Origin: Aquificales bacterium | GTDB lineage: Bacteria; Aquificota; Aquificia; Aquificales; QOAS01 | NCBI GenBank assembly: GCA_027036735.1 | Contig: JALWDU010000048.1 | Span: 1-37,210 of the forward strand | Direction of reading: 5' to 3' | DNA length: 37,210 bases | In this document: in pieces, positions 1-9,896 of the stretch | How positions within the stretch are numbered: position 1 is the first letter of the stretch | How the letters are laid out: each line of letters opens with the position of its first letter | Notes under the pieces: generated by a model | What the model saw: the letters and a program-made list of their open reading frames with translations, nothing else | Databases searched by the model: none | Told to the model about the DNA's origin: nothing | Made by a program: the position numbers and the translations under genes

Positions 1-674
1 TTCTTAACCAGCTGTTCGATAACCTCCACGAGGGTGGTCGTCTTTCCCGTTCCCGGGGGTCCGTGTATCAGAAAGAGCGGCTCGCTGCCCAAAGCCCTCT
101 TTACCGCCTCTATCTGGTATTCGTTTAAGTTCCCGTTAAAAGGTTTTATCTCCTCTTCCCTCACCTTTAGGAGGTCTTTACCCTTTCCGAGAATAACCTC
201 CTCGGGGTATTCGGTCTTTCCCTCCTCGAAGCGGGTCAGGGCGGCGTTCATCCTCTTAAAGGTGATGTCGTTTACAAAGAGGTCGACCCTCCAGTAGCCC
301 CTGGTGAGGTCGGGCGGCGGGTCGGAGAAGGCTATATCGAGGTATCTCTTACCCTTCTCGTAAACCGTTCCCTCGACTCCCTCTTTGAGGGGATTGGTTC
401 GGCTCACCAAAACCACATCTCCGACCTTTATCTGGTGGTTTTCCGGCATATCGGGGCGACCGAAGCGGTAGACCTTATAACCGCCCACTATCTCCCCTCT
501 GTAGGAGGCTTTCAGTCCCAGGATTGCCCTTCCCCTCTGCTCGCGCTCCTTGCCGGTCAGGAGCTTTATCTCCCTTATGTGGAACTCCTTTTCCGCCTCC
601 CTTTCGAGCTCTATGAGGTTTTTGAAGTATTCGCCGTACTCCTTTCGGTCTTTGAAAACCTTTTTAAACTCCAT
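1..674 (-). CDS. Superfamily 1 DNA/RNA helicase (IGHMBP2/UPF1-like), 3' end truncated by window
   Basis: Reverse-strand reading from ATG at 674 gives [41 protein letters not shown]... and ends in the Walker A motif [24 protein letters not shown] at the window edge. Not in the ORF track because it runs off the window. Confidence 0.8.
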   Translation of the reverse strand, partial: [224 protein letters not shown]

Positions 675-817
675 CGGAAGGCTAACAAATTGTATTTCCT
701 CAAGGGGGATTTTCTGATTTCGGTTACCTCCGGAGGGGTATCTTCGAACCGTTGCCCCCCAAGGGTGTGCGAATAATATTTCCTTTCTTAGCAAAAATAG
801 GTAAGGAGGAAAGCGAA

Positions 818-1270
818 ATGGCAAAGGTTATAGGACACGCCAGGCTCGAACAAATCGCCAGAAGGGCGGCGGGTATAGACCTCGACAAAAACAAAACCGC
901 CCGCGTCATCGAAATGGTTGAGAAAAAGCTCTACGACCTCCTAAAGGTCGGTGAGGAGAATGCCAGCTACAACGACAGGCAGGTTATTTGGCTCTCCGAT
1001 ATACCCCTAACCATGGGTTTCAGACAATCTATGAGGAAATTCCGCGAGCTCGAAGAGGAGGTTCCCATAGAGGACATCCTCAAATTCCTGGCGAGCAAAC
1101 CCCCCCTAAAGTATCCCCTTGAGGCGGAACTGGAGAACAAACTCCCCGAAATCGTCGGTGCGCTCATCTACATCATCGCCAACATCATAAAAGAGGTTTC
1201 CGAGGATAACAGGTATCCCTCCGAGGAAGAACTCGACAAAACCGAAAGGATTCTCGACCTCACCCTTTAA
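818..1270 (+). CDS. DUF1931 histone-fold protein (Aquifex Aq_328-like)
   Basis: 150 aa from ATG at 818, with GGAGG just upstream (801-810). MAKVIGHARLEQIARRAAGIDLDKNKTARVIEMVEKKLYDLL... matches the DUF1931 family as I recall it. Confidence 0.8.
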   Translation: MAKVIGHARLEQIARRAAGIDLDKNKTARVIEMVEKKLYDLLKVGEENASYNDRQVIWLSDIPLTMGFRQSMRKFRELEEEVPIEDILKFLASKPPLKYPLEAELENKLPEIVGALIYIIANIIKEVSEDNRYPSEEELDKTERILDLTL

Positions 1271-1524
1271 TCCTTATCCCTTTCCCTCCTCTTCATGTAG
1301 TAGTAGCTCACCATTATGTAGGAGGCGGAAAAGACCGCAATAGCCAAACCGGTTATCAGCTGTTCGGTATCCCCACCCGTCAGCCCCTGAAAGAAGAAGA
1401 CCAATCCGAGGAAGAAGAAAACCGCAAACACCAAGACGGTGGTTATAAACAGGGCTTCGACAAACTGTTGGAGGAACAACGACAAAACAGCAACCACCAC
1501 CAGTAGCAGAAATATCTTCGACAT
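1267..1524 (-). CDS. Small membrane protein of unknown function
   Basis: 85 aa ORF with two or three hydrophobic segments and a basic/charged C-terminus; sits between the histone-fold gene and rbfA and overlaps the former by 4 nt, convergently. Confidence 0.6.
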   Translation of the reverse strand: MSKIFLLLVVVAVLSLFLQQFVEALFITTVLVFAVFFFLGLVFFFQGLTGGDTEQLITGLAIAVFSASYIMVSYYYMKRRERDKD

Positions 1525-1539
1525 TTGGAGGTTTCTATA

Positions 1540-1875
1540 TTACCCCCCTCCTTTGGGAGGTTCGATAACACCCCTCTCGACCAGTTTGGTTAGGTTGTCT
1601 ATTTCAAACCTCACCTTGGGGACGGTTTTCGCCCTCACCCTACCGGCGAGGTGCTTCCTTATGTAACCCGACATCTTTTGGAGTTTTTCCAAAGCCTTAC
1701 CCTCCAGGTGTTCGGGAAATACCGTTATAAAAACGACCGCATCTTTCAAATCCTTGGACAGCTTTACCCCCGTTACGCTCACCCACCCGTAGGTGTTGGG
1801 GTCGAGTTCCTCCCTCAGGAGGTTGGAAATCTCTTCCTGCAACGTGTGGGAAAGCCTTTCAAGACGGATACCCAT
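1540..1875 (-). CDS. rbfA: Ribosome-binding factor A
   Basis: 111 aa, RLERLSHTLQEEISNLLREELDPN...VSVTGVKLSKDLKDAVVFITVF...LAGRVRAKTVPKVRFEID is typical RbfA. Confidence 0.93.
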   Translation of the reverse strand: MGIRLERLSHTLQEEISNLLREELDPNTYGWVSVTGVKLSKDLKDAVVFITVFPEHLEGKALEKLQKMSGYIRKHLAGRVRAKTVPKVRFEIDNLTKLVERGVIEPPKGGG

Positions 1876-1923
1876 AACGGTTTTTAATATAGGTTTTCCC
1901 CAAAGCGGGTAGAGTTTTTCCTT

Positions 1924-2937
1924 ATGGCTACCTACAGAGATGCCGGCGTCGATATCGAAAAAGCCGACAAATTCGTCGAATACATAAAGGAGCGCGTTAA
2001 GGAGGTTCAGGGAAAGGAGATTGTCACCCCCTTCGGGGGATTTGCGGCGGGTTATCTGCTCGACATATCTAAATACAGAAATCCCGTTCTCGTCTCGACC
2101 ACCGACGGGGTGGGGACGAAGCTAAAGATAGCCCAAATTATGAACAAACACGACACGGTCGGTATAGACCTGGTGGCTATGAACGTAAACGACCTTATAA
2201 CCACCCTGGCAAAGCCCCTCTTTTTCCTCGACTACATAGCCACGGGTAAGCTCGACCTCGAGACCCAAAAACAGGTAATAGACGGGATAGTGGAGGGGTG
2301 CAAACAAGCCGAATGCTATCTGGTGGGGGGCGAGACGGCGGAGATGCCCGGCTTCTATAAACCGGGGGAATACGACCTGGCGGGTTTCTGCGTCGGTGTG
2401 GTCGAGAGGGATGAGATGTTAACCGGCGAAGACATAAAGCCGGGCGATGTTCTTATAGGTCTCCCCTCTTCGGGCGTCCACTCCAACGGTTATTCCCTGG
2501 TGAGGAAGATAATCGCCGACAAGGGCTACAGATACGACCAATACGTAGAGGAGCTGGGCGGAGTTTTGGGAGAAATTCTTTTAACCCCCACGAGGATATA
2601 CGTTAAGGATATCCTCTCCCTCAAGGGGAAAGGGGTTAAATTCAAGGGGATAGCCCACATTACGGGGGGCGGAATTCCCGGAAACCTGGTGAGGATTCTC
2701 CCGGAAAATGTGACCGCCGTAGTGGAGAAGGAAAAACTCCCCAAACTCCCGATATTCGAGTGGATACAGAAGGAAGGAAATGTCCCCGAGGAGGAGATGT
2801 TTAAAACCTTCAACATGGGTGTGGGAATGGTTATAGCCACCGATAGGGAAAACGCCGAAAAAATTCTCTCCCTCCACAGGGAGGCTCGGATTATCGGATA
2901 CCTCGAAGGGGGAAAAAGGGAGGTTAGGATAGTTTAA
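1924..2937 (+). CDS. purM: Phosphoribosylformylglycinamidine cyclo-ligase (AIR synthetase)
   Basis: 337 aa; YRDAGVDIEKAD, STTDGVGTKLKIA, VGGETAEMPGFY, GLPSSGVHSNGYSLVRK, HITGGGIPGNL. Confidence 0.97.
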   Translation: MATYRDAGVDIEKADKFVEYIKERVKEVQGKEIVTPFGGFAAGYLLDISKYRNPVLVSTTDGVGTKLKIAQIMNKHDTVGIDLVAMNVNDLITTLAKPLFFLDYIATGKLDLETQKQVIDGIVEGCKQAECYLVGGETAEMPGFYKPGEYDLAGFCVGVVERDEMLTGEDIKPGDVLIGLPSSGVHSNGYSLVRKIIADKGYRYDQYVEELGGVLGEILLTPTRIYVKDILSLKGKGVKFKGIAHITGGGIPGNLVRILPENVTAVVEKEKLPKLPIFEWIQKEGNVPEEEMFKTFNMGVGMVIATDRENAEKILSLHREARIIGYLEGGKREVRIV

Positions 2938-2985
2938 CCCCTTTGGGTTTGTCCTTTCCCCTTTGACAGCTATTTTTGTTAACTT

Positions 2986-3648
2986 ATGGATAGGGAACTT
3001 ATGATGCTCGAAGACCTCCGACTGCTCGCGGCGGAGGTCAACGACATAATCTTCACACTGCGCGATAGGTTTACGCCCACCCTTTTGAGGGACGAGCTGG
3101 AGGGAATTATCGCCCGAAGGGCTCTATCGCTGGAAGTGGACACCATTAGGGAGGCGAAAACCGATAACGCAACCCTCTACGAGGTGACCTTTAAAAATAT
3201 CCGCCACCGCCTACACGTCCCCAAACAGGACACCCCCTTAGAGCTCTACCAAAGGTTGGTTAGGCGTCTGCACGAAGAGTTTTTCGACAGCGTGGTGGCA
3301 AAGCGTTACTATCTGCTCGACGTTCCCAAAAGGTGGATTTTGCTCCTCGAGGAGGATGCCGGAGATATAGCGAGGGGTTACTGCGAGGTGGTCAGATTTA
3401 CGACCGACCTCTTCGAGGAATACCACAGATGCCGCCGCTGTGTGGAGGAGCAAATCAATAAAAAACCCGATAAGGAAATATGGGAAAAGGTGCTCCTCTC
3501 GGTGGATGAGGACAAACCCCTCGAACCCTTTATGGAAAGTTGTTTAGCACCCTGCGAGCTTATAGACCTCGTGGCGGAGGTGGAAAACCGCTTTAACCTC
3601 CAGTTGGATACCGACTTGGAGGAGGCTTTTAGGATATTGCTTAAATAA
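2986..3648 (+). CDS. Hypothetical protein with cysteine pairs (CRRC, SCLAPC)
   Basis: 220 aa ORF with plausible composition; no family recognised. Confidence 0.65.
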   Translation: MDRELMMLEDLRLLAAEVNDIIFTLRDRFTPTLLRDELEGIIARRALSLEVDTIREAKTDNATLYEVTFKNIRHRLHVPKQDTPLELYQRLVRRLHEEFFDSVVAKRYYLLDVPKRWILLLEEDAGDIARGYCEVVRFTTDLFEEYHRCRRCVEEQINKKPDKEIWEKVLLSVDEDKPLEPFMESCLAPCELIDLVAEVENRFNLQLDTDLEEAFRILLK

Positions 3649-3679
3649 AGCAAGGGACGTCGGCGTATTAAAAATATTA

Positions 3680-4273
3680 TTAATCCTTTTGAATTTTATA
3701 CTCCTCCCACATCTTTTGACTTTCTAAATATGCCATTCTATCTATAAGTGCGGGTTTTATTCCGGACATACCCTCAATAGCCTTTTTATAAAGGTCTAGA
3801 TAACCTTCCACTATTAGAGATGTAATTACATCGGTTAATTTTTTAAACGCCTCAAAAATCCTCCAAGCTTCATCTTTTTCGAAAGTTTCAAAACACTTTT
3901 TCCCAAATTCCAATTGTATATGGCTCATCATAGAGAGCATATAAACGTTATCGACGCCGCGTGCTATATGGGCTAAACCGACAAACCATTGTCTTTTCCA
4001 AAAATCTTCGGAAGGTTTTCCCTTTAAAAGGCTTAAATACCACTCTTTTAAAGTCTTTTCGAGTGCCTCACGGGGAAATTTTTCGACTATCTTAGCCGTA
4101 TTTGGGTAGGAATACAATTTATCGTAAAAGGTTTTTACTATATCGTCCGCCCATTTTTGGAGTATTTCCGATTTCTCCTCCAAAATTTGGAGGTCGGTAT
4201 CTTTTAAATCCAATAGAGAAGAACCATCTTTTGTTACCAAATCCATTTTCTGTGGAAACAAATTTTTTGCCAT
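3680..4273 (-). CDS. Protoglobin / globin-sensor domain protein
   Basis: 197 aa; LKEWYLSLLKGKPSEDFWKRQWFVGLAHIARGVDNVYMLSMMSHI matches the protoglobin pattern (W..R..IG..H...GV) with a candidate proximal His. No fused output domain. Confidence 0.8.
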   Translation of the reverse strand: MAKNLFPQKMDLVTKDGSSLLDLKDTDLQILEEKSEILQKWADDIVKTFYDKLYSYPNTAKIVEKFPREALEKTLKEWYLSLLKGKPSEDFWKRQWFVGLAHIARGVDNVYMLSMMSHIQLEFGKKCFETFEKDEAWRIFEAFKKLTDVITSLIVEGYLDLYKKAIEGMSGIKPALIDRMAYLESQKMWEEYKIQKD

Positions 4274-4383
4274 AACCTATGGAATGTTAATAAAAGAACC
4301 TCTTTTTTGCCAAAGTGCATTTAGGATAGTAAATTGCTATCAAAATGATGGCGGTTTGAAAGCCAACTAATATTAATCTGTTT

Positions 4384-6228
4384 ATGCTCGAGGTATTGGG
4401 AAGCTTTAGAAGGACTCACTATTGCGGGGAAATTAACGAGAATAACATAGGTCAAACCGTCCGCCTCGCCGGGTGGGTTGATACGGTTAGAAATCACGGT
4501 GGGGTGGTCTTTATAGACCTAAGAGACCGTTCCGGAGTCGTCCAGGTTGTGGCGGAGGAGCTCAAAAACCCCGAGGCTTACGAGATAGCCGATAGGGTAA
4601 AACCGGAATACGTAATAGCGATAGAGGGAAAGGTCAGACGCCGCCCCAAGGGGACGGAAAACCCCAAAATCCCGACCGGTTACGTCGAGGTTGTAGCCGA
4701 TAGGGTTGTGGTTTTGAACACCTCCAAGCAACCCCTACCCTTCCAGATAGAGGACGATATAAACGTCAACGAGGAAACCCGTCTCCGCTACCGCTACCTC
4801 GACCTGCGCCGCCGCCCCATGCTTAACAACCTCCTGATAAGGCATAGGACCTACCAGGTGGTTAGAAATTTCCTAACCAACGAAGGTTTTATAGAGGTTG
4901 AGACCCCCCTTCTGACCAAATCGACCCCCGAAGGGGCTAGGGACTTTATAGTTCCCTCGAGGCTCCACCCCGGAAAGTTTTACGCTTTGCCGCAGTCTCC
5001 CCAGCTCTTCAAACAAATCTTGATGGTCGCCGGTATAGACAAGTATTTCCAAATCGCCAAGTGTTTGAGGGACGAAGACCTAAGGGCAGACCGCCAACCG
5101 GAGTTTACCCAAATAGACTTGGAGATGTCCTTTGTCGGAAAGGACGACGTTATGAACCTCACCGAGAGGTTGATAAAGGAAGTTTTCAAACAGGTTTTGG
5201 GAGTTGAGATAAACGGACCTTTCCCCGTTTACGGATACGACTACGTTATGGACAGATACGGGAGCGATAAACCCGACCTCCGTATAAAGGAGGACGTAAT
5301 TACCCCCCTCATAGAGATAACCGATATCTTCAAAGAGACCCAATTTAAGGTTTTCAAAAATGTGGTCGACAAAGGAGGAATTATCAAGGCTATAGTCGTC
5401 AAAGGTGGGGGGAAATCCCTATCCCGTCAAAAGATTGACGAATTGACGAAGTTTGTCCAAAAGTTGGGGGCTAAAGGTCTGGCGTGGATAAGGGTTGACG
5501 AAAATAAGCTAACCTCTCCCATAACCAAATTCTTCAGCGAGGAGGAGGTTAAAAACCTCCTGGAGAGGGTCGGCGCAGAAGTGGGGGACATTATCTTCTT
5601 CCAAGCCGATACCGATAGGGATTTCGTCTATAAGGTGATGGACGCGCTCCGCCGCCGTCTCGCCGACGAGCTTGGCGCGAGGGAGGAGGGCTTCAAATTC
5701 CTCTGGGTGGTTGACTTCCCTCTCGTGGAGTGGGACGAAGAGGAGGAGAGGTTCGTATCGGTTCACCACCCCTTCACCATGCCGAGGGAGGAGGACTTAC
5801 CCAAGATAGACGAAGCCCTCGCCACCGAAGATATAGAGAGACGTAAGGAGATACTAAAGGGCGTAAAATCGCTCGCCTACGATATGGTTTTAAACGGCTA
5901 CGAGATAGGTGGCGGTTCTATCAGGATACACCGCACCGATATACAGGAGAAAATCTTTAAACTCCTCAACATCGGCGAGGTGGAGGCTCAGGAGAAATTC
6001 GGTTTTCTACTCGAAGCGCTCCAATACGGCGCGCCTCCCCACGGCGGCTTTGCCTTCGGTCTGGACAGGGTTCTAGCCATAATGGTCGGTGCGGAGAGCA
6101 TAAGGGATGTTATAGCCTTCCCCAAAACTCAAAAGGGTATATGCCCGCTGACGAATGCCCCCGACTACGTAGACCCCAAACAGCTCAAAGAGGTTCACTG
6201 CAAGATAGAGGAACTCGAAGAGGAATAG
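4384..6228 (+). CDS. aspS: Aspartyl-tRNA synthetase
   Basis: 614 aa; GWVDTVRNHGGVVFIDLRDRSG, RYRYLDLRR, FIVPSRLHPGKFYALPQSPQLFKQ, GAPPHGGFAFGLDR. Confidence 0.98.
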   Translation: MLEVLGSFRRTHYCGEINENNIGQTVRLAGWVDTVRNHGGVVFIDLRDRSGVVQVVAEELKNPEAYEIADRVKPEYVIAIEGKVRRRPKGTENPKIPTGYVEVVADRVVVLNTSKQPLPFQIEDDINVNEETRLRYRYLDLRRRPMLNNLLIRHRTYQVVRNFLTNEGFIEVETPLLTKSTPEGARDFIVPSRLHPGKFYALPQSPQLFKQILMVAGIDKYFQIAKCLRDEDLRADRQPEFTQIDLEMSFVGKDDVMNLTERLIKEVFKQVLGVEINGPFPVYGYDYVMDRYGSDKPDLRIKEDVITPLIEITDIFKETQFKVFKNVVDKGGIIKAIVVKGGGKSLSRQKIDELTKFVQKLGAKGLAWIRVDENKLTSPITKFFSEEEVKNLLERVGAEVGDIIFFQADTDRDFVYKVMDALRRRLADELGAREEGFKFLWVVDFPLVEWDEEEERFVSVHHPFTMPREEDLPKIDEALATEDIERRKEILKGVKSLAYDMVLNGYEIGGGSIRIHRTDIQEKIFKLLNIGEVEAQEKFGFLLEALQYGAPPHGGFAFGLDRVLAIMVGAESIRDVIAFPKTQKGICPLTNAPDYVDPKQLKEVHCKIEELEEE

Positions 6229-6261
6229 TTCTTCTCTTCTCCCCTTTCAGTTTTCGAAAGT

Positions 6262-6996
6262 TTAGAGCCACTTCGAGAGGAACTTAATACCCGCCAAGAA
6301 GTAAAAGACTCCGAGAATTTTCTTTATCTGTTGCGGTTTGAGGTAATTGTGGGCTACGTGGGTGCCCAGATAACCGGCTACAAAGGCGGGAAGGGCGGCG
6401 GCTAATGTAATCTTCCAATCCACCATTCCCAACTTTAGGTAGGTTAAGAACCCCGTCAGAGAGGAAAAGGGCACCATAAAAATGACCGACGAGATAACCT
6501 TAACGGGATTTAAACCGTAAAACATTAGGAGGGGAGAAACCACGCTACCCCCGCCGATGCCGAGCAATCCCGAAAGTATCCCCCCTAAGGAGCCTATAGA
6601 AACCGTTACCCACAGAGGTGCCTCTTCTTTTATATGTTCCACCTTTTTGGGGATGTAGAGTATTACACCTATGTAGAAGAGGAGAAAGGAAAAGAGCAAA
6701 CCAACCCACTTTGGGTTTAGGATGTGGGATAGGTATGCCCCTAATGGGGACATTAATGTGGAGCTAACCGTTAGGGGTATGGCTATCTTCCAATCTATTC
6801 GGCGGTTTCTCAAGTTGTTGAGGATACCGGCGGAGGTGGAAATCACATTTGTAAAGAGCCCCGCCGCCCGCGCGTGGGCGAATGGAACGCCGAGCATATT
6901 CAAAACGGGCACTATAAGTATAGCCCCCCCTATACCCCCGAGTGCGAAGATAAATGAAAGCACGAAGGAGACCAGCGATACCGTCAAAAGCTCCAT
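6262..6996 (-). CDS. Sulfite exporter TauE/SafE family membrane protein
   Basis: Start moved to internal Met MELLTVSLVSFVLSFIFALGGIGGAILIVPVLN; repeated G-rich helices and LGIGGGSVVSPLLMFYGL. The upstream 78 residues of the tracked ORF look non-coding. Confidence 0.9.
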   Translation of the reverse strand: MELLTVSLVSFVLSFIFALGGIGGAILIVPVLNMLGVPFAHARAAGLFTNVISTSAGILNNLRNRRIDWKIAIPLTVSSTLMSPLGAYLSHILNPKWVGLLFSFLLFYIGVILYIPKKVEHIKEEAPLWVTVSIGSLGGILSGLLGIGGGSVVSPLLMFYGLNPVKVISSVIFMVPFSSLTGFLTYLKLGMVDWKITLAAALPAFVAGYLGTHVAHNYLKPQQIKKILGVFYFLAGIKFLSKWL

Positions 6997-7077
6997 CGCA
7001 GAGGGTAGAAGTTTAAGACCTCCATTAGGAAATGGCGAAAACCTTATATTGCCGCTCTGGGAATAACATTTCCCACT

Positions 7078-7458
7078 ATGGGCTTGGAGGAATTTGTTAA
7101 AAATTTCGGCTACGAAACCCGCAAGGAGATGAAAGCCTCCGTCGAAGAAACGGCGAGGCTCCTCATGGAGGGAAGGGCTGTTTTGGTCGATATCCGCTTT
7201 GAGGAGGAATACAAGGTTTGGAACGTCCAACCTTCGGTCAATATACCTTTAAACGAACTCCCCGAAAGGTGGAGGGAAATAGACACCTCGAAGGTGGTAA
7301 TTACCGCCTGCCCCCACAAGGATAGGGCGATAATAGCGATGACCTACTTGAGGGAAAAGGGTATCCCCGCAAAATATCTCGACGGGGGATTGGTAGGTCT
7401 GGTCGAACTCCTAAGGGCGGACAAGGCTAAGGAATTCTTCGAAAGGACTCAAAAATAA
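7078..7458 (+). CDS. Rhodanese-like domain protein
   Basis: 126 aa; [30 protein letters not shown]...[23 protein letters not shown]...YLDGGLVGL; candidate active-site loop CPHKDR. Confidence 0.9.
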   Translation: MGLEEFVKNFGYETRKEMKASVEETARLLMEGRAVLVDIRFEEEYKVWNVQPSVNIPLNELPERWREIDTSKVVITACPHKDRAIIAMTYLREKGIPAKYLDGGLVGLVELLRADKAKEFFERTQK

Positions 7459-7462
7459 GGTT

Positions 7463-7476
7463 AACCCTACGGGGTT
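7463..7476 (+). terminator. Short terminator-like hairpin AACCC-TACG-GGGTT
   Basis: Perfect 5-bp stem and 4-nt loop, then TT, just after the rhodanese stop. Confidence 0.4.
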
Positions 7477-7556
7477 TTGCCCCTATACATTTCCCCAAAT
7501 GGGGGCGGAACTTTGCAATCCCCTTTTGGGGGGTGTTCCTAAAATTAAAACCAATT

Positions 7557-8834
7557 ATGGAACACCTTGCAAAAGCCGACAGAGAGGTATTTGAGGCGGT
7601 CGTCAAGGAAATGGACCGTCAGCACTACTCCCTCGAGATGATAGCCTCCGAAAACTTCACCACCTATGAGATAATGGAAGCGGCGGGCACCCCGCTGACC
7701 AACAAATACGCCGAAGGTTATCCCGGGAAGCGCTACTACGGCGGTTGTGAATACGTCGATATTGTCGAAAGCCTCGCCATAGAGAGGGCTAAAAAGCTCT
7801 TCGGCGCGGAGCACGCCAACGTCCAGCCCCACAGCGGGTCGAGCGCCAACCTCGCGGTCTATTTCGCATTGGCAAAGTGCGGAGACACCATTTTGGGTAT
7901 GGATTTGGCGCAGGGCGGACACCTAACCCATGGCGCAAAGGTTTCGATATCCGGAAAGTGGTTTAACGCCGTCTCTTATGGACTCAACGAGAAGGAGGAG
8001 ATTGACTACGACCAGGTTTATAAGCTCGCCAAGGAGCACAAACCCAAGATAATCGTAGCCGGCGCCTCCGCCTATCCGAGGGTGATAGATTGGGCTAAGT
8101 TCAAGGAGATAGCCGAAGAGGTTGGCGCCTACCTTATGGTCGATATGGCTCACTACGCCGGTCTCATAGCGGGCGGAGCCTATCCCAGCCCCGTGCCCTA
8201 CGCCGACGTCGTTACCTCCACCACCCACAAAACCCTGAGGGGTCCCCGTAGCGGTTTCATCCTATCCAAGGCGGAATTGGCTAAAAAGATAGACAAAGCC
8301 GTTTTCCCCGGCATCCAGGGGGGACCTTTGATGCACATAATCGCCGCCAAGGCGGTAGCCTTCAAGGAGGCTATGACCGACGAGTTTAAAGAGTACGCCC
8401 ACCAGGTGGTTAAAAACGCCAAAGCCCTCGCCGAAGAGCTTCTCAAACTCGGTTACAAGCTCGTTACCGGCGGAACCGACAGCCATATGGTATTGGTTGA
8501 CCTTAGACCCCTCGGGCTCACCGGTAAGGAGGTGGAGGAAGCCCTCGAGAAAGCCGGCATAACCGTTAACAAGAACGCCGTCCCCAACGACCCCTTACCC
8601 CCCACCAAGACCAGCGGTATAAGGCTGGGAACCTCCGCCCTCACCACCCGTGGGATGAAAGAGGACGATATGCGTCAAATCGCCCGTTGGATAGATACCG
8701 TTATAAAGAACCTCGGTGAGGAAAAGGTTATAGAGAGGGTCAGGAACGAAGTCCACGAAATGTGCGACCGTTATCCCCTCTACCCCGAATGGAGGGAAAA
8801 AGCCCACAAACTCCTAAAGGGTGAGGAGGGTTAA
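7557..8834 (+). CDS. glyA: Serine hydroxymethyltransferase
   Basis: [15 protein letters not shown]...[12 protein letters not shown]...[20 protein letters not shown]...[15 protein letters not shown]. Start set at ATG 7557, 8 codons into the tracked ORF. Confidence 0.98.
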   Translation: MEHLAKADREVFEAVVKEMDRQHYSLEMIASENFTTYEIMEAAGTPLTNKYAEGYPGKRYYGGCEYVDIVESLAIERAKKLFGAEHANVQPHSGSSANLAVYFALAKCGDTILGMDLAQGGHLTHGAKVSISGKWFNAVSYGLNEKEEIDYDQVYKLAKEHKPKIIVAGASAYPRVIDWAKFKEIAEEVGAYLMVDMAHYAGLIAGGAYPSPVPYADVVTSTTHKTLRGPRSGFILSKAELAKKIDKAVFPGIQGGPLMHIIAAKAVAFKEAMTDEFKEYAHQVVKNAKALAEELLKLGYKLVTGGTDSHMVLVDLRPLGLTGKEVEEALEKAGITVNKNAVPNDPLPPTKTSGIRLGTSALTTRGMKEDDMRQIARWIDTVIKNLGEEKVIERVRNEVHEMCDRYPLYPEWREKAHKLLKGEEG

Positions 8835-9026
8835 TCCTTCCCCTTTTAAGGTTTCCCCCTTTTTCCTCACCCCTAACGGGAAACATAATAGTTTGACCCT
8901 TTTAGGGTTTCTAAAACCTTTTCCACCTATATTGATAAAAATCTCCTCCGCGACCTCCTCGTGATAGGTGTAGGAAGAGGTCTTCCCACCCATGGAAGGA
9001 AACAAATTTAAGAACCGAAAGGGGGA

Positions 9027-9896
9027 TTAGGAGAGCAGTTTCCCTATCAGGGTATCTATCTTTTTCCTCACCTCCAGTCGGTCGATTAAACCTTCGGGAA
9101 CACCCTCCGCACCTCTGAGGGAACCGGTCAAAGACCCGTAAATCGCCCCTATGGTGTCGGTATCTCCCCCCACCTCCAAGAGGTCTTTTATACCCTCCAA
9201 AAAGTTTTCCACCTTGAGGAAGAGGAAAAAGGCGCTCCCCACCGTGTGGACTACAAAACCGCTCGTTCCGAGCAGGGGCAAAGCCTCGGCGGAAGTGTAG
9301 CCGTCGGTGTAAAGCTTTAGAGCCTTTTCGACCGCACCCTTAACCGCGTTCTCTATCCCGAGTTTTTCCAAAATCTCAATTACCTTTTTAACGGTTATCC
9401 CCGCTTCGCGGGGGTTTTCCTTTAAATTGAAATAGACCGCATAGGCTACCGCAAACGCCCCGCTTATAGCCAGCTCGTTGTGGTGGGTGATGTAGCCTTC
9501 CCACCTGACATATTCGTAGAAATCCTCCAGCGGGAGATTTTTCAAGTAAGCCCATACCCCGAGGGGCGCTATCCGCATAGCCACGCCGTTGCCCGCCGCC
9601 CTTCGGTCGACAATTCCGGCTTTGAACCAATTTCCGGTCTCCCTAAACCTCTCCAAAGCCCTGTAGGTGGTGTAACCGATTTTTTGCAGTTCACCTTGGA
9701 GGTATAGGTCTAAATATTTTTCCGCAACCCTTTGGGGGTCGTATTTACCGCTTTCTACCAAAACCTCCAAAAGTGCCAAAGTCATAACCGTATCGTCCGT
9801 CGGAGGGATTGGCTTTTTTTCGACCAAAAGGTGGAGGTATTCGCCCAACCCGTCGCCCAAAGCGTGGAGGTAAAAGGTGTCCCTCAACCTATCCAT
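9027..9896 (-). CDS. ADP-ribosylglycohydrolase (DraG/ARH) family protein
   Basis: 289 aa; LGDGLGEYL, PPTDDTVMTLALLE, GNGVAMRIAPLGVW, and C-terminal GGDTDTIGAIYGSLTGSLRG. Confidence 0.9.
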   Translation of the reverse strand: MDRLRDTFYLHALGDGLGEYLHLLVEKKPIPPTDDTVMTLALLEVLVESGKYDPQRVAEKYLDLYLQGELQKIGYTTYRALERFRETGNWFKAGIVDRRAAGNGVAMRIAPLGVWAYLKNLPLEDFYEYVRWEGYITHHNELAISGAFAVAYAVYFNLKENPREAGITVKKVIEILEKLGIENAVKGAVEKALKLYTDGYTSAEALPLLGTSGFVVHTVGSAFFLFLKVENFLEGIKDLLEVGGDTDTIGAIYGSLTGSLRGAEGVPEGLIDRLEVRKKIDTLIGKLLS

